From assembly GCA_016859345.1 (NCBI GenBank), contig CM029115.1, positions 13,700,501 through 13,764,500 on the forward strand: a stretch of 64,000 nt of DNA, given 5' to 3'. The stretch is from Istiophorus platypterus (lineage: Eukaryota; Chordata; Actinopteri; Istiophoriformes; Istiophoridae). Under the pieces are notes generated by a model. That model did not search any database, was not told where the DNA came from, and saw only the letters and a program-made list of their open reading frames with translations. Shown one piece after another: positions 37,091 through 49,764 of the stretch. Every line of letters starts with the position of its first letter. The first letter of the stretch is position 1. Position numbers and translations under genes: made by a program.

Positions 37091-40000
37091 AAAGGGGGAG
37101 TAGGTATTTGAGTATAAGAATGCATCATCAGGAAGAGGGCAGAGGCCTTGGCTGTGAGGACATTTATCTAACATCTCTGCCTTTCACATCAAGGCCTATT
37201 CAGCAGCCCTTCTGCATCAGGGATTTCAAAGGACATCACAGATAGAGAAACACTCTGGGCTGCTTTACAGGTCAAACTGCTCTCACTGAGCATTTAGACC
37301 AACAAAGCTGCTGATATCATGTTTTATTTCTCTTATATGTTCATCTTAGAAAGAAAAAGAAACACTATAATTTGAAGACGTTATCGCTGTTTTGAGTCTC
37401 ATGAATTTGAGCCCCTTTCTCTTGACCTGGTGGTAGAGTGCTGCTTTGGGCCTTTGAGGCTAGTTTGTTCTATGGTTTGTCCTATTAAACAGAGGGTATT
37501 TGTGAACAGAAAAGGAAACCTGTGGCTGTTTGACAGCTGGTTCAACTTCAGTAATTAATGTTGAAATTGTGATTTGCAGACATTTGTGCTGACATGCGAT
37601 CTGTATGGGAGTTTTTATTTGGCATTTCCTCTTAAGTAAAAAATAAGCAGGATCCTGCCCTCCAGGATCCTTTCTTTTCTCCAGCAAAATTCCCATTAAC
37701 TAAAAGAAAAAAACTATTTTTGGGATGATTTTATTTTTTGGAAATTCATTCTTTTATTGTAAAACAGGTTCAAATCTTTGCACGGACATTATAATTCATC
37801 TCTAGGCTTTTAAAAGCTTCATTTCTCTCCTGTGCCTTAACTTGCCTTTGACAGTGCAAATAAGTCAACTGCAGTTTAATTCAGTTCTCTTTCTCTTGTT
37901 TGTATCTAATGGGGGGTCTTACTCTTGCCAGGAGCTTAGGCTTATAGATGCAAAACCAAGCACCCTCATCTCCTCCTGTTTCCTATTCCTTTCCTTTATC
38001 ACTGCTATGCTACTGGGGCCTGAACCCCTTTGGTGTCACACGATGCCCCCAACACACCTTTACCTCAGTTAAGATGTTTAAAGTAGCAGGATTGCGCTCC
38101 TCATGTCTTCTGCGCATGTTTCACCTACACCTTTCTCCTCATGCTGAAAAAAAGACAAATGAGCAACAGTATCAGGCCACCAAGCAGGCGGTTTGTGCAG
38201 GCTTGGAGCCCCCTCACCAGAGGAGACGGAGTTTGGGGGGGTTGTTGAGTGGAATGAGTGGAGGTAGAAAACTGCAGTGACAGCAGAATGAATAAATTGA
38301 AAAATTTTCTCATTGTAAATTGTCTATCGCTCATGACAAACGATCTGATAGGCGAGCGGCCCGGGTTCCTGACGCATCCGTCCCAATAGAGCTGTGAATA
38401 ACTGGTCTATCTCCACACTGCTTAGCACTGGCCCCGCACTTAATAATTCATATAGTGTGAAATATTTTCCCCGGTACAGATATGCCAAAGAGCTGCCGCC
38501 AGCAGGCGGGGGCGGTTGGGTTGGGGGGGGGGGGTCCCTGCGGTGCTAATTTGGGGGATGGTGACGTGCATAGATTTCTAAGGGGGCTCTAGTTTATAGG
38601 AGATGCCTCAGACACATTTGCTCTCCTGTTATTGGAAAGAGCTGAGCTGGAGATGCAGAGAGGGATAGTGAGAGAGTGCAGATGACATTTAACTCATAGC
38701 TGATCTGCCTAGAACTGGAACCACAGAGGGGAAATTCATTTCCATTTAAGCTGACTGAACACAGTTATCAGTGACTGTGGGGACAAAGGGAGGGTTAGTT
38801 TTTGCCGTTTGCCCCACTGAGCGCTGTGGTTGCAGTTGACATCACTGACACCAGGTATCTGTGGACAGCTGTTTTATGTCTCCTATTTCCATCAGGTGAC
38901 TCCTCCCGCCTCAGGCACCTTCAGGAGCTCAGGAGCCAAAAGCAACTCTCATGGTCCCTGACCTTATTGTCCCCTTCATTCACAGTGCTGAGCTCACACC
39001 ACCATATTCTCCACAGCAATGTACCCGAAGCTATAATGGCCTCGCCTGCATGTGCCTGCGAGAGCATGTGCAGATATGCGCTTGTCTGCGATAGTGTCAC
39101 TCCACGTGTGTCATTTTTGTGCAGCAGTCCTCTGTGGTTTTGTCTGGCTCGTTCCGCAGCTCAGTCCTGTACAAACTGGGTTTTTATGGTTCGCATTCAG
39201 GCCCTGATACCAATTATGCAAACTATTAAAAATTTAAGGAGGACAGTCTTTTATAATTTAATCCTAAAGTAATAGATTCTATTAAAAATGCATGAGAGGA
39301 GCTTTATAGATGGAGCTAGAATTAGTGTCTATCAAAGACTCCAGTCAAGGATGCAGGGGAAATGGGCAGCAGGAGTGGTGGTATTGCCTCATTATTCAAA
39401 TAGTGGATGATTACCATAGAGAAGGAGTCCCTCAGAGCTAGAGCAGAGCCTGCTGACCACTGTGATCGCAAACAGGAGTCTAGTTGGGCTCCTCAGGGGC
39501 AGAGCTCTCCTTTTTCTGATGAAATGAAACTGGTTTTAGATTTCCTGTTTTAACTTTCACAAATGGGATTCTAAGTGATGTGCGATTTGATGTGGTTTAA
39601 AGAACTTTGTCATTGAAACACTCTGTGTTCTTGGGTTTCTGCTCCCTTGTGTTTCACTTGAGATTGTTTAGTCTTGTCCTCGCTGAAAGTATGTAGAAGG
39701 TGTTCAAGCATGAAAACAGGAAGCCTGCAGTGTTGTAACTTAATGGCTCATGCAGCAGCGAGAAGTAGACCTTTTACTGGCCCTGGTACCTCTTGGTTTA
39801 CCCTAAGCTTCCTGAACAGGTGAAAAGCAGAGTAAAGAAGTACCTCTCTGTTTTTCCACAGTGTATATGCCGTTTTTAACAAAGAAAATGTTTTCGCACT
39901 GTTTAACTCTAAAACTTCTCAGTCATTTTGCACTCTGCTTTATCCCACTCAGGCAGGGGAGCGAGCTAAACTGTTTTTCTGCATCACAGGTTTTACAGAG

Positions 40001-42297
40001 TAAAGATAGCGGGTGAATTTCGCTCTGTAGTCATTGTGATTTGCTACAATAATTACAGGTAGAGAACGGCAGTGATTCAGATACCAAAACAGCTTCTGAA
40101 AAGAGTCTTTGGTTATTAATTTGCTGCAAGAAGTGGTTTGAAAAAGCCCCCCCCCAAAATTAGAACCCTCATGAAGCTTATATAGATTTTAAGTTCTGCC
40201 TTAGAGGTATATTCCTTGCCTTTTTGATGTAATGGTTGCCTGTTTATGGAATAAATCCAATGAGCTTAATCGATCATCTCCGTGGAAAGGTCAAGAGGAA
40301 AAGCTCTGGTGTTTGAAGTGCTTATCCCATGGAGGGGTGCCAGAAATGTGACACCTCCTTATGAGTGGGCGGTGGCAGGCAGATTAGTGACGGACAGGGT
40401 GGCCCTGGGGGACGATTTAGGGAGATTCAGCTCTAAATAGTCTGTGTGTATCAGAGAGAGAGAGGAAGAATTGTAAGTTGCTTTCCCTCAAATCCTAGTT
40501 TCAACAGAAAAACATATTATATTAAAAAGAACATCTCCAGAGAGAAGAGAGAAAAGGGAAAACGGGGTCACAGTTGGCGGTGAGAGGTGAACAAAAGTTT
40601 ATTGGTTTTAACCTCTTGTCCAGACTTTATGTTTAATGTGGCTTGAAGTTACCAGTTGGTTTCATCCCTCTGCAGTCTAATCTAATCTGGAGTGGGTGGC
40701 TGTGGGCAGCATCTGTGCTCTGAGTTGAAATAGGGCTTTCTCTCTGCCTAATCCTCTATCCAGGGATCACTCAGTAGGGTGAAGACAATTATCAGCCTGC
40801 TTTCTCATGCTAATGGAATCTCGAACGAGATCTTACAGAAAGAGGGAAAAAAAATAGATGGAGGAAGAGGAGAAGCAGAGACAATGGTGCAGAAAGATGA
40901 CCCAACTAAAATGGGTTTTTAGATTACCATTTAATTATTGATAGAGACCCAGTTGTAAGGCCTAAGGTCAGGATTTGGAGAGCATTTTCTGAGAAAGGAG
41001 ATAGATTATGAAGTTATTTTGGTGTGTGTGCGTGTGTGTGCTGCTGGTGTCGGGTCAGAAGATTGCTGAGACGGGACTGATGTCACTAACATATCAGCAG
41101 CTGTGTGCCTTTCACCTTTTTATCACCTGCCTGCAGCAAGGTGTCTGGAGCGGTTTTAAATTGCATTAATATGCAGGAATTTATAGATTGCCTCCCTTGG
41201 CATTTCTGCAGGGAGGGGAAGAGAGTATTACAGTCTCCATCTGCACTAATTACTAGGTCTTGGCAGTGTTACCTGTCTCTTGTGAAGGACAAACCAAGGC
41301 ACCAAGCCCTAACACACAGAGCAGAAGGACCTCATCTGCTGGAGAGTCTTCAGGAGTCTTCAGTCTCTGGGGCATTTTTACTTTGATATGTTTGAAATGT
41401 AGGGAGCCTTGTCTCACTTTAAAAAATTCTGTGCCAGCAACATCAATAAATTAAATTATTTTGTCCAACGTCCTTCATCTAGAGCTCAGAGAGAAAAGCT
41501 AACAGGCTTTGCACCTGATTTCAGTGGCAGTTGCACGTTCACTCAAACTGTTAGAGTTAAATATATCAGCATGCATCTTCTGATAATCCTGGTGGAAAGT
41601 TAAATTGACTGTCTCCGATGCGTCAGAAGACTTGAAGTCATGGCAGCTAAAGAATAAATCTTAACAGGTGTACACCAGCCGCATTCTCCTTGAAGTGTAG
41701 TTCTGAAACCTGAAACAGAAAGCAGGTCTTTGTTCTACCAAATAAATCACAGGAGCAACAAAAGGTATCAGAAATCCTTGAGAGGGAAGAGATAATCAGT
41801 CTGCACATATGCTGTTATCTCCGCGATGACCTCACTTCTCAGTTCTCACCGTGGATGGACAAACTCGCTGATAACGGGAGCTCTTATCGGGTTGCTTTTG
41901 TCATGGAAAGCGTCAACCATTTTAAATCATTACAACCTGCCCACTTTTTCCACTTTCTACAATCATTGAGTGACACCAGGACCTTGCCTGAGAACACAAG
42001 AGATCAATGCTTTAACCCTTTGCACTTCAGGTAGCTCACTCACTTCCAGGTTGCCAGGTTTCTGCATCAAATCTGCACGCAGCAGTTCCTGAGCTCGCGA
42101 TGGGTTTTTCACAGGTGTCCCTGCGTGTGTGTGTGTATGTCGGCTTGTCAGAAAGATTCTTGGATTAATGCTGCACGAACATCTTGCTGGTGTATGCGCC
42201 ATCTGTGCCTTTAGCTAGCAGGTGATTACCAAGCGCAGCCTCACCTCACACTCTGTCCAGTTGGATTCCACGTGCTGGCGTGCAAAGGGCCAGCTTC
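37091..42297. other. fam222a: Intron 1 non-coding DNA
   Basis: No exon is supported; a 156-codon + frame at 38802-39272 has no family resemblance. Regulatory candidates are noted separately at 38330-38535. A short C-run occurs at 40147-40155 and short TG at 41021-41040. Confidence 0.45.
38330..38535. promoter_or_regulatory. Candidate regulatory block with CTCF-like site and G-rich tail
   Basis: Unusually CpG-bearing sequence for the intron (gcgagcggcccgg, gacgcatccgtcc), with ttaataattcatat homeodomain-type words. CCAGCAGGCGGG at 38499-38510 approximates the CTCF core CCASYAGRKGGC with two mismatches. A G-quadruplex-type run follows immediately at 38508-38535 (G5, G2, G3, G12). Confidence 0.35.
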
Positions 42298-42326
42298 GAG
42301 AGAGAGAGAGAGAGAGAGAGAGAGAG
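42298..42326. repeat. (GA)n microsatellite
   Basis: About 14 uninterrupted GA units. Confidence 0.96.
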
Positions 42327-43810
42327 CAGGGTGACAACAGCTGGATTGCACACATTATGAAGTAAAGGGAAAGGCTGCCTAGTCTCAGCGACGGAAACTG
42401 AAGCGAGAGGAAAAACGCCTGCTTCCTCCCCAGCTAGCTTAGCTATGAGCAGTTGTGTCATTCTCTCTTTTACAGTCCTTAATATCCAGCAGAGCAAAAA
42501 TGGCTTTGTCACACTTCAAATATATCAAATGAGATCAGTGTCAACATTTCAACAGTGCACTATTTGATTGCCTTGTGGGCTTCACAACACGCTAATGTTA
42601 TGCATGACTGACTATTGGATCTGTGACACCCTCCAGTGAAAGTAGGCAGAGTCGTCCTTTGGACCATGGGAATTGGGGTCACCTTAGGCCCTGCAGAGAG
42701 CGATGTTTGGACTCAGGCTTCGGCAAGTGAAAGAAGAAATCACATTGTTTGAATTTAATTATATTCCATTGATTTATTGAACGCCCATTAATAAGCATAC
42801 ATTTCGAGGCAGGGCTATTTAGCGTGAAGGTTTTCTCCTGCTTTCGCTCTCCCTCTTTTCTCTCGCCTGCTCACTCCATTTCATCATAAATTGACATAAG
42901 CCTTTCTTTGAAGTTCAGGAGCCAAGCTGAGGAATGACAGCACAACAAACAATGAACAAAACACAAAAAGACAATGAACACTGTTTGAATATTCAAGTGA
43001 GCCACCATAGGATGGGTAGAGGAAAAAAAGAGCCCTTGTTTTATTGTTGTTGTGTTAAGCCATGAATGGACCTGTCTGGGACAATAAAGGATTGTGGCAC
43101 ATTTAGATAAGAAATTTTGCAATATCAACAATGCTTTACAAATGGTGTGTAATAAGGTTTACTGAGAAAGTATAAATCCTAGCATGAAAACCAAAAAAGC
43201 ACAGCTCATTTTTCACATTTGGCTTAAGTTAGTGTGGAGGGTTTGCGATTTATGTTTGGAAGTCCTGCCTGTTGAGGCGGCATCTGCTGAAAAAAATAAT
43301 TTAAAGAGTTTTTTTTTTGTTTGTTTTTTTGAGGGAAATTTAGTTTTCAATGGACCGATATGTCTGAGGTTCACATCTGTGTTCACACCCTTCACATCTG
43401 CTCAGCATGTCACAGCATTTATAGTGTTTCTGTGTGAAAGTGGCAGTAGATTGACAACTGATGCTGCTATGCCAAGAACACAGAACCTGAGAACATGGTA
43501 AGAATGCAGCTCGCTCATTGGTGCATTGTCCATGCCTGCATATTACTGTTAGTTCTAATTCACATGGCATCTTTAAAGCTGATGGACAATACCTAAGACC
43601 AAAAATGGACAAGTTACTGCTGACTGGACACCAAGCTTGTAATATCAGACATTACATTAGGGTTGGGGGTTAGGGTTGAAAACCAATGCTTGTTTCAGTT
43701 ATAATATTGGCATTGCTTGTTTTCATAGCAGAATCAAGTGAGAGTGAAGTGAACATTATATTGTTTCATAACCAAAGATCCACATCATCATTAGTAGTGA
43801 ACTAGCAGCA
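42327..43810. other. fam222a: Intron 1 non-coding DNA
   Basis: No feature is recognised; short frames only. GGGTTGGGGGTTAGGGTTG at about 43660-43678 is a chance telomere-like word. Confidence 0.45.
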
Positions 43811-44402
43811 TTAGGAAAGTATTCAGACCCCTTAAATTTTTCCCCATTTTGTTATGTTGAGGTCTTATGCTGTATCAAAATATTTTTTTGCCTTATCAAT
43901 CTTCACTTAAAAACAATTTTAGAGGTTTTTGTAAATTTCTTATAAAGTAAAACTGAAATATCACAGTGACATAAGTATTCAGACCCTTTGCTATGACATG
44001 AAATTGAACTCAGGCATCTCCCATTTCTAGACCTCGATTTGAGTCAACCTGTGGACACTTCAATTGATTGGACATGATTTGGAAAAGACATAGACACATT
44101 TCTGCATGAGGTGTCACAACTGAAGATGCACATCAGAGTAAAAACCAAGCCATGATGTCTGCAGAACTGCCTGCAGAGCCCAGAGACAGGATTGTGAGCC
44201 ATTTATCTTGGGAAGGCTACAAAAAAAAAATTCTGCTACACAGAAGGTTCTCAAGAGTGTCTATTACAGTTCCTTAATGGAAGAAGTGTGGTAAACCCCG
44301 GAACTCAAGGAGAAGGGCCTCGGTAAGAGCAGTGACCAAAAGCCTGATGGTCTAGACATCCCGTTTGGAGATGGGAGAAACTTCCAGAAGGACAAGTCTA
44401 CC
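43811..44402 (+). mobile_element. Decayed Tc1/mariner element, 5' part only
   Basis: The left end matches the fish Tc1 elements whose inverted repeat contains 'aagtattcagacccctt'. That word occurs twice, at 43818-43834 and 43974-43990, the direct-repeat-within-inverted-repeat (IR/DR) arrangement. Next come 'attgattggacatgatttgga' (44063-44083), the pre-ATG segment 'agagtaaaaaccaagccatga' and a transposase start at 44152/44155. The relic of the paired-like DNA-binding domain reads ..ELPAEPRDRIVS.., then a frame-disrupted stretch with 'tggaagaagt' and 'gagatgggagaaacttccagaaggac'. Internal deletions are present. The catalytic DDE domain and right inverted repeat are not found. It is non-functional. 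Orientation is the same as the gene. Confidence 0.88.
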
Positions 44403-46565
44403 GTGTGCACAACGAATCACATTGCAATATTTTGCATACTAATTATGTACAGTTGATATGTTCTCACCCTGGAACAGGATCCCAACCATTGCTCAGTTTG
44501 TCTGACAGTTTTAAGCTCAAAAGTCCCTGGCTGGCATCAGAAGGAATCATGTTGTAAAAACACCTTGGTTGTACTGTGCTGTAAATGAACAGATTTAACT
44601 GAGGGGACTTTCCCAGCTTGAGAGCACAGCCATATGTTGGGTTTCAGGATGGTACTTAGTGCAAAGGATACACAAATTTCTATATCAAAATTAGGAAAGC
44701 AAGGCTCTCCTGTCACGACTTGTAATTTTTTTTTGTGCTCATGTTTTAAATGCTATTGCTTTTTGCCCTCTTTTCATTTTTCGTTGATAAACCAATGAAA
44801 ATGTTTGGCACTTTTAAAGAAATGTTTGGGTTTTTTTTTTTTTTTTTTTTAAAGATTCTTGGTTCCTCTCAGATTTCTTGTGTAGTTGACTCTGAACTTT
44901 ATGAGTTCTAAGTTTGGTTTTAGTTAAACATCGTCATTCTTGCTCCAGCTACTTTTATATAGAACTTAATACTCTACAAGTGGTATGTCACAAACGTTTG
45001 CAGTTGGCACTTTGATCAGGACTTTATAGGTGACAAAATTGGGCGTAGTAAAAATCTTCAGTTAATATTACTGTTACAACAGAAGAATTCATGAAATACT
45101 CACTTTCCTACATGGCATTTTCTTACACTGCTGCATAACCTGTATATGGTTAAGGCTTTTCTATGGAAATTTTACACATAACCAATGGATGTCAAGATCC
45201 AGCTGATCAGGGATTAGCTTATTGTAGCCTCTATACACTGCTTACCTATAGTGTAGGTATAAAAAGGCCAGTATATAGAGACTTATATAACTGATGCTCT
45301 GGTAAATCCTACTAAAACCTGCACATGTAATACTTCAGAGAATTGGCGACACTAGTTGTTACCTAATATTTCAGTGGACGATTCATTGTTCTCCTCACCA
45401 GCTTTTGTGGCCATGGTAGAAAAGAACAAGCCTTCTAAAATCTTTCCAATATGTGAGGGCAGTGTTTAAATTCCAAAATCATACAAGGAGGCAGAACATG
45501 TTATGATTCCCAGGTGCAGCTGCAAAGAGCAGAACCAGGTGGGGAGACTTCAGGAATGATGGGGTCTGGCTTATCGGAACTGATGGGCCAAAATGACCTT
45601 TACCAGCTGCAGGCTAGTATCTAACAATTCTTTGATTGGTGGAGCTTCCATACAAAATAATTTGCCAGATTAAGCCCCTTTCCAACCCCTTAAATTTCAC
45701 CCACAGAATGCAGCTCATGTAGTTGCTGACAATATGCAGTTTAATTCAGTATAATTGAATTATTTATAGGACTTTCAGCATTTCTCATAGAAGCATTTAA
45801 CACATCCACCCAAACCTGTCTTTGGTTTGCAGGTTCTGACTCAGAACTTCTTCCATATGAATCTAAATCTAAAATCTAAATGATCTCACATTTTCTAAAT
45901 TTTGAGTGTGGTTGCCACATAGTCATACTGGCTCAAGTGCTTTACTATTAATGAAACCTAGCCCCGCACAAAGATGCAGCAGTTGGCTGTGAAGTCAATT
46001 AGACCTCAATGCTATTACAGGGTTGACATTAGTCTAGACAGGCGTGTTTTGATTAGAGATGACAGAAGACTCACTGCTATTGGGCTGCCAGACATTCCTC
46101 AGCCTTCAGCCAATGGGTGAAGCTATTGAAGCTGACTGGAATATGGAAAACTAACAGCTGAGTTTTTTTGCCAAGATGCCCTTTATCTGCACCGAAACCT
46201 CTCATAAATACGACTGTATGGCATATGAGGGCTGTATAACCCCCAGTAACAGTGACATGCTGCATGGTATATATAAGACTCAGCTGCCAATATGTTATTT
46301 TGACACTGTATATCATGGCAATGACGCCTAAACTGTAGGCTTTTACACACAAAGGCCTTTTGTTGTGCAGGTTATTTATTGTGCTAGTGTGAGGTTCTGC
46401 AGAGCTGGTGGGTGAGTGCACCCAGGGGCTTGTATTGTTAGAGAATCAGTGGCTCTTGTTTGTGAAGCTGGGAGGGTTTGTTAACAATGCCTTTTTTATT
46501 TCCCGTAGTGTGTGCCTGTCGGCAAACGTCCCTCAGAATTTTTGTTTGTGTGCTGTTTTGTTATT
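44403..46565. other. fam222a: Intron 1 non-coding DNA, possibly more transposon debris
   Basis: The rest of the Tc1 element is not visible downstream of 44402. Sequence at about 45350-45680 has the texture of decayed repeat DNA, but I cannot name a family. A poly-T run is at 44831-44850. Confidence 0.35.

Positions 46566-46604
<39 letters not shown>
46566..46604. repeat. (TG)n microsatellite
   Basis: About 19 uninterrupted TG units. Confidence 0.97.
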
Positions 46605-46606
<2 letters not shown>

Positions 46607-46914
46607 CAGGGTCGGCGGACATAACTCTCTCATTGTGTGCCATATCCAACTAGACCAGTTTCATATCAAGCAGATGCGAGCATTAGTGTGCTTGCGTGCG
46701 TGCGTGTGTGTGGGTTTTTTTTTGAATATACAGTATGAGTTCAAATTATTTAGTGTGGATGTGTGGAAAGTGCCAAGCCGAAGGGGTTTACTGCCAGTCC
46801 TTCCTAATGGAGCCTTTCACTCTCCCTCCATTCATGTGACGGTATGGTGACGGAGAAGGGGGAGCTGGGGATTAAGGGGGTAGAGGCAGTGCCTTGTTAA
46901 AGAAAAAGAAAGGG

Positions 46915-47115
46915 TTTGAGTGTGTCGATTGGATTAACTTGTTTGGGCTTATTAAGAGGGGAGACACAGCAGCTTGTTAAAAGCACTGCATGGGGCGTCC
47001 CACAGTGAGACGGCAGGGTCACCATTCAATTAGGCTGAGGCCCCACCCCTGCTTATTGTGGAGGCTGTCTGCCAGGCTCCCGGACCACGGCTGGTCCTGC
47101 ACTGTAAGGGGGAGT
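46915..47115. promoter_or_regulatory. Candidate regulatory block
   Basis: Retained CpGs and words such as gtcgattggattaac, cttattaag and ttcaattaggc, in unique, repeat-free sequence. This suggests a constrained intronic element; it is an impression from composition and motifs only. Confidence 0.27.
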
Positions 47116-47204
47116 TTCACTGGAGACACTTTAACCAGGACAGTTAAACCATAGAAGCTTAATGATTGGTTTTCTGTAAAAATCACTGAGAGATAAATTA
47201 GCTA

Positions 47205-47610
47205 GGGCTGGGAATGGTTTGAAATTCTGGCTACGAATGCTGATACAATACGTCTCAAAATCGATACCGAAATGATTTGATTTTTATTGTATTACTCCGA
47301 GAAACATTAGTATGTCTGTAACATCCCTGTCCTCAGGCAAGAACATCAATATTGGACGATTCTGCAAAACCTCAGATTACAACATTTAGGGTTTTTTTTC
47401 CGTCTGATGCTGAAATTGTACATGACAACTACAGTATGGTTAAGGTTATATAATGCTCATGGTTATAGCAAATTAAAATATGGTCAAAAATTTGTTTGCA
47501 ATGAGGATTGAAGAATCAGCAAGACCATGAATCTGACCAAAGCCATCGTTCGGTACCTAACGGTTTTTAATACTGTACTTCTGAGGTTCAATACCCAGAC
47601 TCAGTATCAG
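47205..47610. mobile_element. Putative non-autonomous DNA transposon (MITE)
   Basis: The left end starts 'gggctgggaat' and runs into 'aatcgataccgaaatg'. The right end is 'ttcggtacctaacgg....ggttcaataccca', whose reverse complement starts 'tgggtattgaacc'. Both ends therefore begin CTGGGWAT and carry CGATACCG/CGGTACC words, as in fish hAT-like elements that begin 'gggctgggtatcgatacc'. The roughly 400-bp interior has no coding frame. Target-site duplications are not clear. Confidence 0.42.
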
Positions 47611-48731
47611 CTGCCTCACATTTTCTTTCACCTGGAACACGTATAGCTCAACACACACATACACTCTGTTTATTCAGCCATGACCACCCTGCTACACCCC
47701 GCACTTGGCAGGATGCTTATCTGGGCAGACAGCTTTGGGCGCAGGGAGCCATCTCCTCTGATCTCCTCTGGAGTTTAAGAACCTTTTAACTAAGAAATAG
47801 CCCTCTGCCAAGCCAACCGCCTCTTGATTCCGGCTTATTCCCTCATCTCATGGGACTGATCTTCCGCCCCCATTGCAAACCCTGCAGCAGCGTTAGGAGA
47901 ACGGGAAAGAGCCGATAGACATCCTGGCTTTTGAGATATCCCTGCACTGGTGTAATAGGAGACCTGTGAGTGGATTTGATGAGTGAGGGAAGTGCAGGTG
48001 GTTTTTCGACTGGCTTATACGACAGTCAGTGTCTGTGTGTGTATGCGTGTGCTCACTAAAATTCTGCAGTATCTTTGCAGGGGTTGACCTGGGCATGACC
48101 GGCTGTTTTAGGGCAGCCGGATGATGGGTCACATGGTTTTGGTTTGGAGATAATTTCCTGCCACTGATAGACATCAGCTAAGTAGTACAATAACCTAATA
48201 GGAGGAGTTGAGGGGAAAGGGGGTTATGACAAACAAGCCAAAGACTTGTTGCTTCCGCCTTGCTCTTAAAGGCGATAGTAGGAGAAAATTGACTCTTGAA
48301 ATTAAATAGAAAAAAAGCGTGTCTCTCTCAGCGAAGTATAATGCCTTATAATACATTTGGTGAGCAGCAAATGGAGAAAAATGGAGGGTAGTTACACGAT
48401 TGTCTTTCATTTCAGAGAGGGGGAAAACTGCGGAGGTATCCCCCGTTAGGACGAGCTTTTAGTCTCAATCTACACCATGGGTCCCTTTCCTCTCTCTCAA
48501 CCACTATCTTTTAACAAATGGGCTGTGAGGATGGACTCGTTGTGAAATTAGTATCCTCACAGAGAGCACACAGAGAAAGGATTATGTGAAAAGCCAGTAA
48601 TGAGCTCAAAGTGCCAGTGTGTTTGGGCCAGGCCGGCCTGTGTGTGAGAGAGGAAATGGCACTGCAAGAGACCTTTTTTTGCTCAGGCACCTGGCGAGAA
48701 ATAGAGCGGCCCCTCTCTTCCATCTGCAACA

Positions 48732-48742
48732 TGTGTGTTTGT

Positions 48743-48779
<37 letters not shown>
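48732..48779. repeat. (TG)n microsatellite
   Basis: TG tract with early TTTG and AG interruptions; about 15 pure units at its 3' end. Confidence 0.96.
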
Positions 48780-48780
<1 letters not shown>

Positions 48781-49720
48781 TTGAGAGAGAGTGACCTGTG
48801 GAATTGACAAGAAATTCTGAGTCAAAAAAAATGTAATTTAGCAAGATTTATGAGGGAGAAGCCTTTTTATTTTACTTTTTTTACATACTCTTAAATCAAG
48901 GCTTTCCAGCTAGGTCAATATTGCAGGTACATTTTGTCATTTGCAAAAGTTGTTGTGATTGAATGTTTATTAGTGGTTTAGTATTGTGATGTTTTTCACT
49001 GGTAATCTATATTTTGCTTTATTCCTTAAATGAGCAAGAACATGAGCATGCACTTTATGGGCTGCCATTAATTCATCTTGTAATCATTGTAATTGCTTTC
49101 TTTCATGTTAAAATGATAATCTATAAAACTAAGTAATGGACTGATGGCAGGTGGCTAAATGTTCATTTAGTGATTCACTGAGAAAATAAATAACAGGGGA
49201 CAAGCATGCGACAGGCACGTGAGAAATCATTTTTCAATAATCTGCCACGCATCATAGCAGGAGACGCTGGCACTGACAGCATAGATGAAATATTTGGTTC
49301 TGTTTTTCATTTTAATATTGGAGGAGGCCCAGGTGGATATGATAATGTTTCATATCGATGCATTTTGGACAAGAGGCTCAAACAAATGCAAAACTAAGAT
49401 TAAGTACTGCAGCCATGCATTTGAGATGAGAGCGGGCTTCTGCAGTGTTACTAATAGTACAGTAATGGCGCATGTTTCCTGGAAACCAAGAAATATCCAC
49501 TAAGTGAACTTTAGATGAGTGAATCTTGATCCTTATCATATAAAAACACTATCTGGACCTAAATTGTTTGCTTTAGCTGTTTTCATCTGGCACATGATCC
49601 AAGTAGTAATCCAAGTTTGTAATCCATCATCATTGTGCTATTTGACATTGGTATGTTGCTGATGAATGGTACCCTCCATGATTCTCGATTGTTGAGAGTT
49701 CCTAGTAAGGGAGCTGTGGG

Positions 49721-49723
<3 letters not shown>

Positions 49724-49763
<40 letters not shown>
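49724..49763. repeat. (TG)n microsatellite
   Basis: About 20 uninterrupted TG units, followed by a short TA-rich run. Confidence 0.97.

Positions 49764-49764
<1 letters not shown>

Noticed and set aside
37425..37460. Possible tRNA-derived SINE head (ctggtggtagagtgctgctt)
   Set aside because: Resembles an A-box only loosely; no B-box at the expected distance and no tRNA fold.
38802..39272. 156-codon plus-strand frame
   Set aside because: No domain, no matching splice sites and no conserved motif seen; likely chance.
43655..43680. Telomere-like GGGTTAGGG word
   Set aside because: A single degenerate occurrence, not a (TTAGGG)n array.
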